Part shown: piece by piece, positions 34,564 to 37,756 of the stretch
How positions within the stretch are numbered: the stretch's first letter is position 1
Layout of the letters: every line of letters begins with the position of its first letter
NCBI GenBank assembly: GCA_938030705.1
Contig: CALHIR010000038.1
Location: forward strand, 1-37,756
Reading direction: 5' to 3'
DNA length: 37,756 nucleotides
Source of the DNA: Candidatus Poseidoniaceae archaeon
GTDB lineage: Archaea; Thermoplasmatota; Poseidoniia; Poseidoniales; Poseidoniaceae
Program-made: the position numbers and the translations under genes
Notes under the pieces: model-generated
The model's database searches: none
What the model was told of the DNA's origin: nothing
Seen by the model: only the letters and a program-made list of their open reading frames with translations

Positions 34564-36275
34564 TGAAAAAAGACATTGACACCCTGAAAAAACGCAGTCG
34601 CAGAAGGCGAGATGTTGTTGAACAAGCCGGTTCAGCAAGTCTTGCCCTATCGGGACTGGTAGGGATGTTTTTCCTGGTCGTTCTCGTTTGGCAGATTGCC
34701 ATTCCGACCTTCATTGACGGGGAAAATGGAGAGATCTCAGCAGCCTCGGAATTTATTCCAATTTCCGATTATGTCCTTGAGTGGGACCATCCAAATGTGA
34801 ACGAACAAGGCGACTTGAAAACCGAACCGATTGTCTTGACGATCAAATGGGAGGGGCAAATAGGTGCACAGACACATGACCTGGAAATCGTTGTGACAGC
34901 CAACAGAGGTGAGAAGGAAGATGTCCAAATTTCTGAAGAAGGACTCTCAACCACCTCTATCGAAGTAGGGAAGAAGACCAAATTTTACCTCAAATCAGTC
35001 CTTGATGTTCCCGTGAGCGTGGAACAGCGCTCCGGCCCTGTTCCAGCGGCAGACGCCTCAGGCAACCCTCATGTTTCATCCTTTGTCGTTTCCGGGGATG
35101 TAGCCGTGTTGATTTCAAACGGAAGCGCTGTCTTTGAACCGCTTGAAATGGCAGGTTGGACGAGTTTACTCGTCCTGACCTTCATCGTGTCTCGACCCAC
35201 CGAACGTCGTCTTGCTCCCCTTGTACATTGCTATGGACGTGAACGCCAAATTCGTGGCATCATCTTGCTTCTCGCCATCTTCACTATCGTCATTGGCCAA
35301 ACAACCCTCTCTGCATTCTTGGGCGGGTTGTGTTGGTTGTTGTTTGGTGTAGCCTTACTCCGAACGATCGAGGGAATGGAGCGTCTCCAAAATCAAGGCC
35401 GATCACTCACCGAAGTCAAACGACTCAAGCATTCAATTTCGGACCGAGAGGGGTTGTTGTTGTGGTCGAGAATGCTCTTGGTCAGCGCTTGTTTCTTTAT
35501 TCCTCTTGACATTGACATTCCATTTTTGACTGAACGCTACCAAGACATCTTCCAGCCTTATGCATCCGGAATCAGGTCGGCCTTCTTTGGAACCGTTTGG
35601 GTCATGTCGATTGCCATGCTCGTTTCAATGCCCATTTCAATTGGCGCAGCTATCTATCTTGAGGAATACGCAGCACCAACGCGAACAACGAAACTCATTC
35701 AAGCACTGGTCACCAACCTCGCTGGCGTTCCATCGATTGTCTTTGGTATGTTCGGCTTGGCAATTTTTGTCAAACAGGGTGGTATTGGCCTGGGACTTGG
35801 ACCCTCCATCCTTGCCGCTGGTCTCACCATGGGAGTCATGGCGATGCCGATCATCGTTCTCGCAAGTCAAGAAGCGCTTCGTAGCGTACCAAGGTCGCTT
35901 CGCGAGTCTGCTTACGGTGTGGGCTGCACCCAATGGCAGGTGGTCAAGGACCATGTCCTGCCCTCCGCCATGCCCGGCATCATGACAGGTAGTATCCTTG
36001 CGATGAGTCGAATCATGGGCGAGGCCGCACCGTTGGTGGTTGTTGGAGCTGCGGCACTGGTCCTCTTTGACCCAGAACCACTTGCTGCCCTTACGGGAGG
36101 AAACCTCAATTTCACCGTTATTCCGATTCAAATTTATTTCTGGACATCGGAGCCGGAGCACGCCTGGCATTCCATGGCCGCCGCTGCCAGCATTGCCTTG
36201 ATTCTTCTGCTGATTGCGATGAACAGCATCGCTATCGTCTTAAGACAACATTTCCGAAAGAGGTTGAATTCATGA
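34563..36275 (+). CDS. pstA: Phosphate ABC permease PstA with extra extracytoplasmic domain
   Basis: A 570-residue permease, about twice the usual 280-300. After membrane helix 1 (about 27-47) there is a soluble beta-rich region (about 50-190) before the next helix (about 197-210); two further helices (about 232-270) precede the usual core (about 335-560). The core has [23 protein letters not shown] and the EAA loop [19 protein letters not shown] lies 7 bases before the ATG. The start overlaps the pstC stop and the end overlaps the pstB start (ATGA), so the three are translated together. The extra domain would lie outside the cell, near where PstS docks. Confidence 0.93.
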   Translation: MKKDIDTLKKRSRRRRDVVEQAGSASLALSGLVGMFFLVVLVWQIAIPTFIDGENGEISAASEFIPISDYVLEWDHPNVNEQGDLKTEPIVLTIKWEGQIGAQTHDLEIVVTANRGEKEDVQISEEGLSTTSIEVGKKTKFYLKSVLDVPVSVEQRSGPVPAADASGNPHVSSFVVSGDVAVLISNGSAVFEPLEMAGWTSLLVLTFIVSRPTERRLAPLVHCYGRERQIRGIILLLAIFTIVIGQTTLSAFLGGLCWLLFGVALLRTIEGMERLQNQGRSLTEVKRLKHSISDREGLLLWSRMLLVSACFFIPLDIDIPFLTERYQDIFQPYASGIRSAFFGTVWVMSIAMLVSMPISIGAAIYLEEYAAPTRTTKLIQALVTNLAGVPSIVFGMFGLAIFVKQGGIGLGLGPSILAAGLTMGVMAMPIIVLASQEALRSVPRSLRESAYGVGCTQWQVVKDHVLPSAMPGIMTGSILAMSRIMGEAAPLVVVGAAALVLFDPEPLAALTGGNLNFTVIPIQIYFWTSEPEHAWHSMAAAASIALILLLIAMNSIAIVLRQHFRKRLNS

Positions 36276-37087
36276 GTGAGAAAATTGGTGGAGAACACGT
36301 ACCCGACTCGACGCGAGCATTGGATGTTGATGGAGACATTGACCTCATGGTGGATGACCTTGACCTTTGGTACGCCGATAAGCAGGCGCTTTTCGGCGTC
36401 TCCCTTCCGATTGCGAAGAATGCGGTGACCGCCCTTATCGGGCCTTCTGGGTGTGGAAAAAGTACGCTTCTGCGAACCATCAACCGAATGAACGACCTTA
36501 TTCCAATCTGCAGATATGAAGGAACCATCACGAAGGGGGATGTCGAAATCACGGCGAAAGATGCCGATCTCGTTGAGATACGGAAGAACATTGGAATGGT
36601 CTTCCAACGGCCGAATCCCTTTCCAAAATCAATCTATGAAAATGTTGGATATGGCGTTCGATTACACTACCAACCCTCTCGAGAAGAACTGGATGAAATC
36701 ATTGAAAAAAGCCTGAAGAGAGCTGCTATTTGGAGCGAAGTCGCCGACAGATTGCACGACCTTGGCACCTCCCTTTCTGGTGGACAACAACAGCGACTTT
36801 GCATTGCACGGACGATTGCCATTGAACCCGACATCATCTTGATGGATGAGCCGTGCAGTGCTTTGGACCCCATTGCAACAGCGGCCATCGAAGAACTCAT
36901 CTTGGAACTCAAGAAAGATTTCACGGTCGTGATCGTGACACATTCCATGTCTCAGGCTGCTCGTGTCAGTGACTACACGGGCTTCATGTATCTCGGAAGG
37001 ATGGTAGAATTTAGCAAAACTGACAAGATTTTCTCCGACCCAGCCGAGGAATTGACCAAACGGTACATCACTGGAAGGTTCGGATGA
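36272..37087 (+). CDS. pstB: Phosphate ABC transporter ATPase PstB
   Basis: A 271-residue ABC ATPase powering phosphate import. Walker [10 protein letters not shown] (57-65), Q-loop [10 protein letters not shown] (111-120), signature LSGGQQQR (168-175), Walker [13 protein letters not shown] (189-200) and switch His in VTHS (about 224) are intact. The [11 protein letters not shown] segment is specific to PstB. A short acidic N-terminal tail (about 20 residues) precedes the domain. ATGA overlap with pstA; GAGGT lies about 8 bases upstream of the ATG. Confidence 0.97.
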   Translation: MSEKIGGEHVPDSTRALDVDGDIDLMVDDLDLWYADKQALFGVSLPIAKNAVTALIGPSGCGKSTLLRTINRMNDLIPICRYEGTITKGDVEITAKDADLVEIRKNIGMVFQRPNPFPKSIYENVGYGVRLHYQPSREELDEIIEKSLKRAAIWSEVADRLHDLGTSLSGGQQQRLCIARTIAIEPDIILMDEPCSALDPIATAAIEELILELKKDFTVVIVTHSMSQAARVSDYTGFMYLGRMVEFSKTDKIFSDPAEELTKRYITGRFG

Positions 37088-37097
37088 GGTGAACACC

Positions 37098-37756
37098 ATG
37101 CCCCCAATTAGAACAGGACTTGACGAACGCATAAAATCTGTACAACAGGAATTGAAAGGCTATTTTCAAGAGGCGAAACACCTCTACAAAGAAGCCATCA
37201 ATGCCTTTACGAAACTTGACTCGGAGGTCTACATCGAAGCGAAAGAAGCTCGAGCGAAGGCCCGAGAAGTCAATTGGGACTTGACCAACGATTTGCTCCT
37301 CATCCTCGCCCTCAATCAACCTCTCATGCAGGATTTACGAATCATAGCAACGTATTTGCGTGCAGTGGACACGGTTGAGCGAATCATCCGACATGCACGC
37401 GACATCGCCCGTTCGGACCGTTCCATAGATGAAAATGCAGACCATTTACCTGAAGAAATCGTGAAACCCGTGCTTGAGATGCACGGTTATCTCAACGACT
37501 TGATGGACATCACGGTGGTGTGCCTTACTGAAGGAAAGGAAGTCCCCGCCGATGAGGTTCGTAAAGCATGGAAGAGCACCAAAGATGCTCATGCCAAGGC
37601 GATTGCTGCCCTCTCGACGCTTCAGTCAGACACCATGGGCGGCAAGGCATCGCGACTGGAGGTGGTCAACATCGTCAACCGGGTTGACCGATCTGCATAC
37701 AACATTGTTCGCTTGAACGGCATGTGGCATCACGCACTGAACAACGAAAACATCAT
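37098..37756 (+). CDS. phoU: Phosphate transport regulator PhoU (cut by window edge)
   Basis: At least 219 residues before the right edge; the family is about 220-240, so most is present. It is an all-helical protein with two PhoU repeats; NQPLMQDLRIIATYLRAVDT and the following IIRHARDIA match the metal-binding PhoU helix, and VVNIVNRVDRSAYNIVRL is the equivalent in repeat 2. It damps PstSCAB and signals phosphate status. GAGGTG lies 6 bases before the ATG; GTG 37089 is an alternative. This is a second PhoU-type protein beside the AbrB-PhoU fusion. Confidence 0.93.
   Translation, partial: MPPIRTGLDERIKSVQQELKGYFQEAKHLYKEAINAFTKLDSEVYIEAKEARAKAREVNWDLTNDLLLILALNQPLMQDLRIIATYLRAVDTVERIIRHARDIARSDRSIDENADHLPEEIVKPVLEMHGYLNDLMDITVVCLTEGKEVPADEVRKAWKSTKDAHAKAIAALSTLQSDTMGGKASRLEVVNIVNRVDRSAYNIVRLNGMWHHALNNENI

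Overview
This window most resembles a planktonic marine euryarchaeon, probably Marine Group II / Candidatus Poseidoniales or a close Thermoplasmatota relative. The case rests on an archaeal-type PhoU with an N-terminal AbrB domain, a stand-alone AlaX editing protein, a KH-less beta-CASP nuclease, TATA-like boxes placed for leaderless transcripts, and many LSGC/LAGC lipoproteins. These sit beside bacterial- or eukaryote-like genes (uvrA, RluA-type synthase, GST, histidine-box desaturase, katG). I found no rRNA, tRNA, CRISPR or IS element, and taxonomy is an inference from gene content only.

Layout. 1-2930: katG cut by the left edge (minus), an unknown small gene (plus), and a DDAH-like amidinohydrolase (minus). 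3123-9884: an envelope block in which two paralogous M28 zinc-peptidase lipoproteins flank a Sco-type lipoprotein, a secreted LVIVD-type propeller protein and a membrane-anchored protein with a predicted mature N-terminal His. 9940-11696: an M50-family membrane protease and a divergent zinc-knuckle protein. 11697-14595 (minus): ferredoxin, Rossmann flavoprotein-like protein, desaturase and AlaX, all codirectional. 14916-17021: a KH-less aCPSF2-like nuclease and a sigma-type GST.

17101-20821: a basic zinc-ribbon protein abutting tupA, a convergent single-chain permease-ATPase (TupB+TupC fusion), and moeA; together these suggest tungstate uptake feeding metal insertion into pterin cofactor. 20830-25703: RluA-like pseudouridine synthase, pentapeptide-repeat lipoprotein, uvrA. 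25767-30670: purL (with PurS-like N-terminus) and purQ, translationally coupled, then a DUF1624/acyltransferase-like membrane protein. 30903-37756: a phosphate regulon with pstS divergent from [AbrB-PhoU, pstC, pstA, pstB, phoU]; phoU is cut by the right edge.

No single undescribed defence or mobile system stands out. The best novelty candidates are the ferredoxin-flavoprotein-desaturase module in an archaeon, the one-chain TupBC transporter with a degenerate D-loop, the extra extracytoplasmic domain in PstA, and the Sco/propeller/N-terminal-His cluster between paired M28 lipoproteins.
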